NCBI RefSeq assembly: GCF_949287625.1
Contig: NZ_CASEGO010000005.1
Span: forward strand, 1-64,000
Source of the DNA: an uncultured Brachyspira sp.
Lineage (GTDB): Bacteria > Spirochaetota > Brachyspiria > Brachyspirales > Brachyspiraceae
DNA: 64,000 nt
Direction: 5' to 3'
In this document: positions 1-8,381 of the stretch, piece after piece
Position numbering within the stretch: the stretch's first letter is position 1
Layout: the number at the start of each line of letters is the position of its first letter
Made by a program: the position numbers and the translations under genes
Notes under the pieces: generated by a model
Told to the model about the DNA's origin: nothing
The model's input: only the letters and a program-made list of their open reading frames with translations
Databases searched by the model: none

Positions 1-121
1 AAATATAGCCTTTTTGCTTCTTTGTGGCAACAAAAGAAGTGGGGGTGTGGGGGCTAGTCCCCACAAATACTAAAATTTAAAAATTTATTTTTTGACAAAC
101 TATAGTTGTTTAGGTATATAC
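1..121 (+). repeat. GC-core inverted-repeat element, right part (copy R1a)
   Basis: This is the right part of an element whose left end lies outside the window. It has CTTCT...AGAAG arms near 17-39, then a GC-rich hairpin at 47-64 (GTGGGG, loop GCTAGT, CCCCAC), then an AT-rich spacer. The 28-nt right terminus at 92-119 resembles the ends of the copies near 10.0, 45.7, 47.0 and 54.3 kb. That terminus contains TTGACA, a 17-nt spacer and TATATA, which would fire outward toward the MATE gene at 549. Confidence 0.65.
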
Positions 122-316
122 TGAAAATTTTTAAGTTTGTCAATTTTTTTGTTGTTCTTTTGCCGCATTCGCTTACCTATAGCACGCAGAGTGAGGCGGA
201 CAGCGTCACAAAAGAAGTGCGGGCACAGCATGACCATGTACTTTGTAAGGGTAAAGCACTTACATAATTAAAAAACATCATGTTTTAAATTATTATAATA
301 GTTTTGAAACAAGTAC
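114..316 (+). repeat. GC-core inverted-repeat element, left end and body (copy R1b)
   Basis: A second copy abuts R1a head to tail and shares the GTATATAC junction at 114-121. Its left terminus (116-143) is nearly the reverse complement of the right terminus of the copy at 45659-45970, with about one difference in 28 nt. The body holds GC-rich palindromic pieces near 165-240. The right boundary is uncertain; I place it at the AGTTTTGAAACAAGTAC motif (about 300-316), which ends other elements at 44.8 and 54.8 kb. The remaining DNA to 548 is AT-rich leader with a possible -10 box (TATAAT near 415). Confidence 0.45.
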
Positions 317-548
317 AATATATATTCAGTATTTTTATATTAAGTTATGAATGAAATTATTATAATTTTTAAATATTATCAAAATAATCTTTAAAAGTTT
401 TATTATTATTGGTATAATATAGCCTTTATATGCGGGTAAAATATTATATAAATTTTTTATCAATATAATTTTTTGTATTATATGTATTTATTGTTTTATT
501 AAATATATAATATTATGATGTTTTTTTATAAGTAAAAGGAAATTATTT

Positions 549-2405
549 ATGGTCAATTTTTTTAAAAGTCAGTCAACAGAAGCAAGGCGTGATTTAATAC
601 TTCATGGTTCTATTACTAATACATTAATAATGCTTTCTATACCAACACTTATGATGAGTTTAGTTCAGTCATTAATACCATTAATGGACGGGCTTTTTCT
701 TAATAATGTTACAGGTACTATTATAGCAAGCAGTGTAAACTTTGCTGAACCTATTATTAATATGATGACAGCATTATCTCAAGGTTTGGGGGTTGCTGCT
801 ATGGCAATAGTGGGGCAGTATAATGGACTTGGTGATTTTACGAATGCCAAAAAGATATCAACTCAAATAGTAGTTACTGGTGTTTTATTTGGTATTGCTA
901 TGGGACCTACACTTTATATTGTAAGTATATTAGTTTCTATGAATTTACAGCCAGGCATTAAAGAAAATGTATATCAGTATTTATCATTATACAGTTTTGT
1001 TATGCCTATGACATTTTTGGCCGCTTTATATAATGGTATAAAAAATGCCAATGGTAAGCCTGAAGCTACTTTTATAAGAAGCGTTATACTTCTTCTTTTA
1101 AAAATTGTATTTAATTTTATATATGTTTATTTTATGCACTTAAAAATAGTAGGAAGCGTATTAGCATCATTTTCTACATATTTAATAGTTACAGCTTGGA
1201 TGTATTATGATTTATTTATAAAAAAGAGCGATGATAAATTATCTTTAAAAGATTTTAAATTTGATAGATCCATTTTAAAAGAACTTATGATAATAGGTGT
1301 TCCTTCAATGCTTACCACTTTTTTAAGCAATTTAGGTTTCTTTTTAATTAATACCGAAGTAGAAAAATACGGAGCTACTATATTAAATGGTCAGGGTATA
1401 GCCAATAATATAACTACCGTATGTTTTAATCTTCCAGCTGCATTTGGTTCTGCTGTTACAACTATGGTTAGTATGAATATAGGAGCTAAATATGCCGATA
1501 AGGCAAAAAAGTCATGCTATACAGGTATGGTATTAAGTGCAATTACTGCAATTATACTTATAGCCATTGTTATACCTCTTACTCCTCATATAACAATATT
1601 ATTTACTAGGGAGGCAGAAGATTTATATGTTGCTAATGGTGCTTTGCCTATTTTTGCATTAGGGGTATTAGGTTTTGGTATTACTATGGTTGTGCAGGGT
1701 GCATTAATAGGTCTTGGAAGGACGAGAGTACCTCTTATAATCAGTATACTTAGGATATGGTTCTTAAGATTTATATTTATCATTGTAACTACGAAGTATT
1801 TATCTTATTGGTCAGTATTCTGGGGCAATTTATTTTCTAATACTATGTCTGGAGTTATAGCATTTATTATTATATCAAAAGTTCCTTGGGTATCTGTTAT
1901 TAATTTAAAAACTCAAAACAGCGTTATTTTAAGAACAAGACTTTTTATAGATTCTTTAGGTGCTAAACTTTTCCCTAAAAATATTGGTAAAAGGAAAGAT
2001 TATATTCAGAAGATGAGAGAGAAATTAAGCAAAATAAAAGACCCTGTAAAACTTGTACTATTTAGAGAAAAGGAAATAGAGAAAATAGAAAAGATGCAGG
2101 AAAGAGAAGAAAAAGCTAAGAAAAGAGAAGAGATGAAAAGATTAGAGAGAGCTGAATGGAAAATGCAGCTTGAAGAGATAAAAGAAAAAAGAGAGAAGAT
2201 AAATCAGGAAAGAAAAGAGTATAATGAAAATAGAAAAAGAGAGAAAGAAGAGAAAAAATTGAAAATGAAACAGGAAGTTCAGGCTAGAAGAGAGGCAAGA
2301 CATAAACTTAGAGATGAAAGAAATATAGAAAAAGAAAAACGAAGAGAAGAGAGAAGAATGCTTAGAGATAAAAATAATAAAAAAGACAATACAGAAAATA
2401 ATTAA
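549..2405 (+). CDS. MATE family efflux transporter with charged C-terminal extension
   Basis: This is a 12-helix MATE-type multidrug/Na+ or H+ antiporter in the inner membrane. Residues about 15-450 carry the repeated hydrophobic segments and motifs such as SIPTLMMSLVQSLIPLMDGLFL and the second-half counterpart IIGVPSMLTTFLSNLGFF. An AAAGGA Shine-Dalgarno precedes the ATG. The odd feature is the C-terminus: after about residue 470 there are some 150 residues of almost pure Lys/Glu/Arg, predicted to form a long cytoplasmic coiled coil, which typical MATE proteins of about 450 residues lack. The gene lies 14 bp before ispD. Its substrate cannot be told from sequence. Confidence 0.88.
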   Translation: MVNFFKSQSTEARRDLILHGSITNTLIMLSIPTLMMSLVQSLIPLMDGLFLNNVTGTIIASSVNFAEPIINMMTALSQGLGVAAMAIVGQYNGLGDFTNAKKISTQIVVTGVLFGIAMGPTLYIVSILVSMNLQPGIKENVYQYLSLYSFVMPMTFLAALYNGIKNANGKPEATFIRSVILLLLKIVFNFIYVYFMHLKIVGSVLASFSTYLIVTAWMYYDLFIKKSDDKLSLKDFKFDRSILKELMIIGVPSMLTTFLSNLGFFLINTEVEKYGATILNGQGIANNITTVCFNLPAAFGSAVTTMVSMNIGAKYADKAKKSCYTGMVLSAITAIILIAIVIPLTPHITILFTREAEDLYVANGALPIFALGVLGFGITMVVQGALIGLGRTRVPLIISILRIWFLRFIFIIVTTKYLSYWSVFWGNLFSNTMSGVIAFIIISKVPWVSVINLKTQNSVILRTRLFIDSLGAKLFPKNIGKRKDYIQKMREKLSKIKDPVKLVLFREKEIEKIEKMQEREEKAKKREEMKRLERAEWKMQLEEIKEKREKINQERKEYNENRKREKEEKKLKMKQEVQARREARHKLRDERNIEKEKRREERRMLRDKNNKKDNTENN

Positions 2406-2419
2406 GAGATATAATATTT

Positions 2420-3118
2420 ATGAATACAACTTTAGTAGTATTAATAGCTGGAAGTTCTAAACGTTTCGGCGGTAAAGTAAAAAAGCAGTTTATAAAAGTA
2501 GATAAAAAGCCAATATTTGTACATACTTTAATAAATATGCTTAAATTTAATTTTGATAATATTGTGTTGGTAAGCTCCAAAGATGATATAAAAAATATAA
2601 AAAAATATATAGAAAAAGAAGAGAGCATAAAAGAAAATGCTAAAAAAAATATGCATTATATAGAAGGCGGAAGTGAGAGGGTATATTCAGTATATAATGC
2701 TGTTGTTTTTATAAAAGATAATATAAAGACTGATTATGTATTTATTCATGATGGGGTTAGACCTCTTGTAAGTAAAAATGAAATAAAATCTTTATATGAT
2801 GCTGTATTAGAGCATGATGCTGCAATATTAGCTTCAAAGGTTGTTGATACTATAAAAAAAGCTGATGATAATAATAATATAATAGAGACTATAGACAGAA
2901 CATATCTTTATAGGGCAGCTACTCCTCAGGGCTTTAAATTTGATAATTATATTACAGCTATTGAAAAATATATTAATGATAAAAATGCCAATTTAGCTAC
3001 AGATGATGCTGAGATATACAGCAAATACTTTGGAAATGTAAAAATAGTTTTATGTTCATCTAATAATATAAAGATTACGAGTAAAGAGGACTTGAATATT
3101 TTTATTAAATTGAAGTAA
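2420..3118 (+). CDS. ispD: 2-C-methyl-D-erythritol 4-phosphate cytidylyltransferase
   Basis: The enzyme transfers CMP to methylerythritol phosphate in the non-mevalonate isoprenoid pathway. At 232 residues it matches the usual IspD length. The N-terminal nucleotide-binding loop reads LIAGSSKRFGGKVKKQF, a variant of the family glycine-rich loop with the following Lys-Gln. HDGVRPLVS holds the conserved DxxRP motif, ATPQGF follows, and the C-terminal ATDDAEIY...ITSKEDL is typical. It starts 14 bp after the MATE gene, so co-transcription is likely. ispF is not adjacent. Confidence 0.92.
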   Translation: MNTTLVVLIAGSSKRFGGKVKKQFIKVDKKPIFVHTLINMLKFNFDNIVLVSSKDDIKNIKKYIEKEESIKENAKKNMHYIEGGSERVYSVYNAVVFIKDNIKTDYVFIHDGVRPLVSKNEIKSLYDAVLEHDAAILASKVVDTIKKADDNNNIIETIDRTYLYRAATPQGFKFDNYITAIEKYINDKNANLATDDAEIYSKYFGNVKIVLCSSNNIKITSKEDLNIFIKLK

Positions 3119-3195
3119 AAGTATATAAATTATTTGCTTTTTTTCTTATTAAATGATAAAATTTTCAAACTAAGTTATTTAGGGGTTTATATATT

Positions 3196-3744
3196 TTGAA
3201 ATGCGATATATGCGGTAAAGAGAAGGCTGTATTACATATTCAGGAAATTATAGGTAATGAGCGTCATCAGATAAATATATGTAAAGAATGCGAGATTAAC
3301 GGCAATATTATGGAGAAATGTCTTGAGCTTGAATTCGATAATATTGATACAGCGTTTCCTAATTACAGATCTCTGCCTTCAAAAAAGAAAAAGAAGAAAG
3401 TTCCTAATTCTAATAAAGTATGCAAAGTATGCGGTTATTCTTTGGAAGACTTTTTAAAGACAGGGGCAGTATGCTGTCCTAAATGTTATGAATATTTAAA
3501 ATCAGATTTATCTAAATCGGTTAAAAAGATACATAGAGAGAATAAACATATAGGTAAAATATCTAATAAAAATTTAAGCTTCAGAGATATAGAATCAAAA
3601 ATAGAAGAGTATAAAGAAAAAATAGAACTGTTAATAAAAATAGAAAATTTTGAAGAGGCTGCTTTAATAAGAGACAAACTTGAAACTCTGCAGCATGATT
3701 TAATATCTAAAAAAACTAAGAGCGAAAAAAAAGATGTCCGTTAA
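3196..3744 (+). CDS. mcsA: McsA-like zinc-finger protein with UvrB/UvrC motif
   Basis: In Firmicutes McsA is the zinc-binding activator of the protein arginine kinase McsB. This 182-residue protein has CxxC pairs at the N-terminus (CDIC, CKEC) and in the middle (CKVC, CPKC), and a C-terminal UVR-type helix pair (IEEYKEKIELL...FEEAALIRDKLETL). Translation probably begins at TTG 3196, because the nearby ATG at 3201 is out of frame and the TTG gives the zinc-finger start MKCDICG. AGGGG lies upstream. It overlaps mcsB by 11 bp, so the two are translationally coupled. ctsR and clpC, the usual Firmicute partners, are absent here. Confidence 0.82.
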   Translation: MKCDICGKEKAVLHIQEIIGNERHQINICKECEINGNIMEKCLELEFDNIDTAFPNYRSLPSKKKKKKVPNSNKVCKVCGYSLEDFLKTGAVCCPKCYEYLKSDLSKSVKKIHRENKHIGKISNKNLSFRDIESKIEEYKEKIELLIKIENFEEAALIRDKLETLQHDLISKKTKSEKKDVR

Positions 3745-4747
3745 TAACAGCATAGCAAATTGGATATATCAGAAAGGAAATGATGATAATATAGTATTAT
3801 ATTCAAAAGTTTCAATTTATAGAAATTTGGATAATATAAGATTCTTTTATCATATGGATAAAGAAGATTTTGATAAAACCGAATCTATTTTAAGAACAAA
3901 TATAGAAAATTTAAATCATGAGTTTGAATATATAAAACTTTTTAATGAACCTAATTTGAATATACGCATACTAATAGAAAATCTTACAATACCAAAAAAT
4001 AAAAATTTAGTTAATGCTTCATTATATACTGATATAAATCAATCTTCATCTTTGCTTATAAACTCTAATGAACATTTGGAAATACAGACTATAGCAAGGG
4101 GATTAGAACTTGAGGACTGTTTCAATAGGGCATACAAGATAGAAAATGAATTAGACAAAAAAATAGATTTTGCCTATGATAAAAAGTTCGGATTTTTAAC
4201 TAGCTCCCCTGATATAATAGGTACTGCTATGAGTGTGAATGTATGTTTGGCTATACCTTGTCTTATTTGGAAAACCCCTGATAATATAGATTATTTTGTT
4301 AATGAATGTGCTAAAATGGGATTTGAAGCTAGTATAAAAAACGGGCTTATGTATATAAAAAATAATATTATGATAGGAGTTACTGAGAAGTTTATACTTG
4401 ACGGTATTATCGAAAAAGTTAAAGAAATATCGGAAAAAGAGAAAAGAATAAGAAGCAGAATAAAAAAATTGGATAGAATAGAAATTGAAGATAGAATATA
4501 CAGAAGCAGAGCAATATTATTATCAGCAAGAACTCTCAAATATAAAGAGCTTATAAAGTATAGTTTATGGCTTAGAGTAGGTATTGATTACGGGATACTT
4601 GAGGATTTGGAGCTTGATACTTTATATTATATTATAGCAGCTGGAAGAAGCGGACATTTAAAGCAGTTATATCAGAAAAGCAGCTATTATAAAAATATAG
4701 ACGAAATGAGAGCTAATGTTATAAGAGATATTTTAAAAAATAAATGA
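3734..4747 (+). CDS. mcsB: McsB-like protein arginine kinase homologue, probably catalytically degenerate
   Basis: This belongs to the ATP:guanido phosphotransferase family and follows mcsA. The length of 337 residues is close to Firmicute McsB. Several normally invariant motifs are altered. The N-terminal SSRxRLARN motif reads YSKVSIYRN (residues 23-31). The NEEDHxRIQ loop reads NSNEHLEIQ (near residue 112). The LTSCPTNxGTGxRASV segment reads LTSSPDIIGTAMSVNV (near residue 160), losing the Cys and the Arg. Family membership is clear from fold-level similarity and context. Loss of kinase activity is inference, and the protein may act as a regulatory pseudokinase. A terminator overlaps the stop codon. 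Confidence 0.8.
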   Translation: MSVNNSIANWIYQKGNDDNIVLYSKVSIYRNLDNIRFFYHMDKEDFDKTESILRTNIENLNHEFEYIKLFNEPNLNIRILIENLTIPKNKNLVNASLYTDINQSSSLLINSNEHLEIQTIARGLELEDCFNRAYKIENELDKKIDFAYDKKFGFLTSSPDIIGTAMSVNVCLAIPCLIWKTPDNIDYFVNECAKMGFEASIKNGLMYIKNNIMIGVTEKFILDGIIEKVKEISEKEKRIRSRIKKLDRIEIEDRIYRSRAILLSARTLKYKELIKYSLWLRVGIDYGILEDLELDTLYYIIAAGRSGHLKQLYQKSSYYKNIDEMRANVIRDILKNK

Positions 4748-4777
4748 GCATAATGTTTTAAGTTATGCTCATTTTTT
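4744..4777 (+). terminator. Rho-independent terminator after mcsB
   Basis: A perfect 10-bp stem ATGAGCATAA/TTATGCTCAT with a 9-nt loop is followed by T5. The mcsB stop codon lies inside the 5' arm. It ends the mcsA-mcsB unit before the convergent trxB. Confidence 0.88.
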
Positions 4778-4810
4778 ATTAGTTTATTATAATTAATTTA
4801 AAAAATTTAA

Positions 4811-5743
4811 TTATGCTTTGTTTAGATAATTTGTGGCACTTACAGCAGCAACAGCACCTTCTCCTACAGCATTGGCAACCTGACGTATTGGTTTGAATAT
4901 AGAATCTCCGCATGCAAATACGCCTTCAATATTAGTTTCCATTGTAGACATATTTGTAACTATATGACCAGTTTCTTTTAATTCTATTCCAGTATCTTTT
5001 AAGAAATGAGTAGCAGGTTCTTGTCCTACAAATACGAATACTCCGTCTACTGCTTGTTCATGAATACTTCCGTCTAGTACATTTTTGATTTTTATGCTAG
5101 TAACTTTACTGTCTCCGCAAATTTCATCTATAACAGAATCAAGTACATATTCTACCTTTCCAGTATCTGTTAAATGTTTTACGTTTATAGGTTCAGCTCT
5201 AAACTCTTTTCTTCTATGAACTAAATATATTTTATTAACAAATCTTGTAAGGAAATAAGCCTCATCAAAAGCACTGTTTCCTCCTCCTACTACAGCAACA
5301 GTTTTATTTCTGTAGAAAGCCCCGTCACATGTAGCACAGTATGAAACACCTTTTGCCGAAAAAGTATCCTCTCCTTTAGTTCCTAATTTTTTGGCAAAGC
5401 CTCCCATAGCAAGTATTATAGTTTTTGTTTCATAAGTTTTTCCGTCAGCTGTGATAACTTTTTTTATCTTTTCTTTTATGTCCTCTATTTTTATAACTTC
5501 ATCATAAACTATTTCATTTTTTGAAAACTTTTCAGCATGCTGCTGCATTTTTGCAACAAGTTCAAAAGAGCTTATCTCTTCTGGAAAGCCTAGATAATTT
5601 TCAACTGTATCAGTACTCATCATCTGACCGCCAGCTCCTTTTTTCTCTATTAGAAGAGAGTTTGTTAAAGCTCTGCCCAAATACAGCATAGCAGAAAGCC
5701 CTGCAGGACCTCCGCCTATTATAATACTATCATATACAGACAT
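4811..5743 (-). CDS. trxB: Thioredoxin reductase
   Basis: This is the NADPH-dependent flavoenzyme that reduces thioredoxin. The 310-residue protein has the FAD loop GGGPAGLSA at residues 9-17, the redox-active CATCDG (about residues 135-140), the NADPH-binding GGGNSAFDEA, and the C-terminal FAD motif GVFACGD. An AGGAGTG Shine-Dalgarno lies just upstream of the ATG. No thioredoxin gene is adjacent. It is transcribed alone from the promoter at 5776-5804. Confidence 0.95.
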   Translation of the reverse strand: MSVYDSIIIGGGPAGLSAMLYLGRALTNSLLIEKKGAGGQMMSTDTVENYLGFPEEISSFELVAKMQQHAEKFSKNEIVYDEVIKIEDIKEKIKKVITADGKTYETKTIILAMGGFAKKLGTKGEDTFSAKGVSYCATCDGAFYRNKTVAVVGGGNSAFDEAYFLTRFVNKIYLVHRRKEFRAEPINVKHLTDTGKVEYVLDSVIDEICGDSKVTSIKIKNVLDGSIHEQAVDGVFVFVGQEPATHFLKDTGIELKETGHIVTNMSTMETNIEGVFACGDSIFKPIRQVANAVGEGAVAAVSATNYLNKA

Positions 5744-5775
5744 ATATAAACACTCCTTTATTATTAATAATAATT

Positions 5776-5804
5776 ATTATATGGTATTAATTATAAATAG
5801 TCAA
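5776..5804 (-). promoter_or_regulatory. Sigma70-like promoter of trxB
   Basis: On the minus strand TTGACT (5799-5804) is separated by 17 nt from TATAAT (5776-5781), about 33 bp upstream of the trxB start codon. Confidence 0.65.
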
Positions 5805-5826
5805 GTTAGATATATAAAACATTTAA

Positions 5827-7305
5827 TTATTTAAAATGCTTTTTAACATAAGCTATTATTTCACTAGCATTAGCTATTTCTCTTGAAGAGTTTCCTACAC
5901 GTATATAGAATTTCTCTTCTTTTGCCCCTTGTTTGTTTGTAATTTTAGTATATACGGGTTCTTTTCCTTTGCTTATATAAACTATACATATATCTTTTTC
6001 ATCTTCGGTAACAAAATCAATTCTTATTCCCTCAGCAGAGAAAGCATTTCCGTAATATGTTTCAATAAGTGTTCTTAAATGAAGTTCAAAGAAATCTCTG
6101 TTGGCATGTTTCAATGTACTGTAATCATGCTCAAGCCCTAATATTTCGCCGTCATTTGATATACCTATGAATAATCTTCCGCCCTCTGTATTGCTGAATG
6201 CTGCTATTGATTTCATGATTACTTCTTCTAATGCTTTATTAATTTTTTCAGTATTGCTGTCGTATCTCAAGCTGGATTTGAACTCTACATTAGTGTTTTC
6301 GCCTTCTTCAATAATTTTCTTTATATTCATATGATTTCTTTTAAGCTCTTCTATGATTCTAATATAATGAACGGCTAATATAACAACAAGTATTACACTA
6401 ATAGAAATAAATACAATTAAGAATAATATAATAGGAACCTGTATTTTATTTATAAGTGCCTTTTCTGGTATGATGATTCCTATTTCTATATTATTGTCCG
6501 CTACAGAGAATGAACCCTTATATCCCCAATATATATTATCTTTATATAATACTTTTAACATATCCTCATTAGTACCGTTAAATTCTTCAGTCATAATATC
6601 TGCTATGGCATTATAATCAAGTACTGTTATATTATCACTTGTATTGCTGTTTGTACTAGTGTATGATACTGGGAATGTTATTTTGCTGTTTCCAGTAACC
6701 AAATAAGCATAAATATTTTCTATATTCTTAAGCTCAACATCATTAAAATTTACATTAAACTGAGATATATATTCAAATGCTATATTTTCATTTGCTATGT
6801 ATATTAAATGTATATAAGGTTTTCCATCTCTTATATAAAAGGAATCTATACTTAATTGTTCAAAAGGTACAGAGGCATACTGATTGCTTTCAGTGCTGTT
6901 TGTTACAATATGCCCTACAACTTTGTATCCGTTTACTTCTTTTGTAATAGACATATAGTTATTTCCGACTTTCATAGCAGCTTTTTCTATAAATGTATGC
7001 TTTGGGAAGAAATTGGTTATAAGTAATTTATATGCTTCTGGTGCCTTGTTTACTATATCAAATATAGGTGTCATCTGCATAGAGAAGTAGTATGTAGGAT
7101 AAAATATTTTAGAATACTCTTCTACTATAGAAGTTTTCACGTCCTGAAAGAGGGATTTAAAAATAAATTTAATAGGTATAGGGCTTCTCATCTGTATATA
7201 TATCAAAAAAGTTATAAATAAGAACAATATCAATATAACTACATCTCTTAATATTCTATTTCTTAACTCAGATTTAGAGAAGAATCTGCCAGATACAATC
7301 TTCAT
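5827..7305 (-). CDS. Membrane-anchored protein with extracytoplasmic domain and C-terminal AlbA_2/Schlafen-type domain
   Basis: An N-terminal transmembrane helix (VVILILFLFITFLIYI) is followed by about 270 extracytoplasmic residues, a second helix (VPIILFLIVFISISVILVV), a short linker and a cytoplasmic AlbA_2 domain. The last carries the family signatures ENTNVEFKSSL, FSNTEGGRLFIGISNDGEI and FYIRVGNSS. AlbA_2 domains are found in Schlafen-like and transcription-regulator proteins and may bind nucleic acid or nucleotide. The layout resembles a one-component transmembrane sensor. I chose the second Met (7305) because TGGA precedes it; an upstream ATG at 7335 lacks a recognisable ribosome site. 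Ligand and output are unknown. Confidence 0.75.
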   Translation of the reverse strand: MKIVSGRFFSKSELRNRILRDVVILILFLFITFLIYIQMRSPIPIKFIFKSLFQDVKTSIVEEYSKIFYPTYYFSMQMTPIFDIVNKAPEAYKLLITNFFPKHTFIEKAAMKVGNNYMSITKEVNGYKVVGHIVTNSTESNQYASVPFEQLSIDSFYIRDGKPYIHLIYIANENIAFEYISQFNVNFNDVELKNIENIYAYLVTGNSKITFPVSYTSTNSNTSDNITVLDYNAIADIMTEEFNGTNEDMLKVLYKDNIYWGYKGSFSVADNNIEIGIIIPEKALINKIQVPIILFLIVFISISVILVVILAVHYIRIIEELKRNHMNIKKIIEEGENTNVEFKSSLRYDSNTEKINKALEEVIMKSIAAFSNTEGGRLFIGISNDGEILGLEHDYSTLKHANRDFFELHLRTLIETYYGNAFSAEGIRIDFVTEDEKDICIVYISKGKEPVYTKITNKQGAKEEKFYIRVGNSSREIANASEIIAYVKKHFK

Positions 7306-7545
7306 ACCATATCCATATAAAAGTCCTATATACATGTTATGATAACATATATTTAATATATATCAACCTAAATATATTAAAAATGGTTAAAATTACATAT
7401 ATATGGTATGTTATTAAAGTATTATTTACAAAAGTATATTTTTTTTGTAAAAAGTGTATAAAAAATATATTGACTTTTTAATAGTTTATAGTAGACTTTA
7501 GTTAAATAACTGAAAGGTAACATGATGTTTGTTTTAATTAAAAAA

Positions 7546-7570
7546 TCGCATCGCATCGCATCGCATCGCA
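7546..7570. repeat. TCGCA pentanucleotide repeat, five copies
   Basis: Five perfect TCGCA units followed by a partial TC lie in the 475-bp intergenic region between two divergent genes. They sit about 240 bp upstream of the lipoprotein gene at 7811. A TTGACT box lies at 7470-7475, about 70 bp before the repeat. The rest of 7336-7810 is AT-rich with no gene recognised. Confidence 0.9.
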
Positions 7571-7810
7571 TCTAGTATATCTTTATAATTTCTTATTATA
7601 TAAAATCAGTCTATCATTTTTATTTTATTTCATTAAAAATTATAAATTTAATTCATTAATAAATTATATACATCAAAAATATATTTTCATATACATCTAT
7701 GTTCAATATGTAGTACAAACATATAAATCTAGCTTTTTGCCTTATAAAGCCAATAAATTTGATGGAATTATGAGGTATATTATAATTTTTTTATTAAGGA
7801 GTGTTCAATT

Positions 7811-8296
7811 ATGAACAAAAAATTTTTTAAATTATTTTTATTAATATCTTTATTTTCTTTATTTGCTGTAGCATGCAGCAATAAAAGTACAGGTCCTGAA
7901 AAGACAGAAGATACTTCTAAAACAATAACAGTATCTAAAATTTTAGAAGTGTTGAAAACTGTTCCTAAACTTGAAGTTGGCGGAGAAACTTGGGACTTCT
8001 CTACAATTACAGATCTTAGTCAAGTTCCTGAATTAACATCTACTACATCAGGAAGCGGTGCTGCAGCAGCTCAAGTAATGCAAGCTTTGACAGCTGGAGC
8101 AACTCCAATATTAGAAAAAAATGGTATAACAGCTAGTAATCCGCAAGTAACAGGAGGAGATGCTGGTACTAAAGATCCTTTAACTTTAACTCTTACAGTA
8201 GGAGTGCAAGATGGTTACACTGCTGATGCAGAAGTACAGAAATTATTTGCAAATGGTTTAACAATAAAATTCATTCCTAAAGCAAATTGGAAATAA
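7811..8296 (+). CDS. Putative surface lipoprotein of unknown function
   Basis: The 161-residue protein has a lipoprotein signal peptide: positively charged start, hydrophobic stretch and lipobox FAVAC with acylated Cys at about residue 22. The mature part is short and Thr/Ala/Gly-rich (TSTTSGSGAAAAQ), with no domain I recognise. AAGGAG lies well placed before the ATG, and a strong terminator follows. The gene has its own leader with a pentamer repeat and is flanked by genes on the other strand, so it is monocistronic. A surface location is inferred from the signal peptide only. Confidence 0.8.
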   Translation: MNKKFFKLFLLISLFSLFAVACSNKSTGPEKTEDTSKTITVSKILEVLKTVPKLEVGGETWDFSTITDLSQVPELTSTTSGSGAAAAQVMQALTAGATPILEKNGITASNPQVTGGDAGTKDPLTLTLTVGVQDGYTADAEVQKLFANGLTIKFIPKANWK

Positions 8297-8332
8297 TTAA
8301 TTAAAAGATTAATTAATTAACCTTTTAATATG

Positions 8333-8365
8333 GGCAGGTAATATTATATTATCTGCCTTTTATTT
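8333..8365 (+). terminator. Rho-independent terminator after the lipoprotein gene
   Basis: The stem GGCAGGTAAT/ATTATCTGCC (one G-T pair) with a 5-nt loop is followed by TTTTATTTT. Confidence 0.85.
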
Positions 8366-8381
8366 TATAAAAATATAACAT

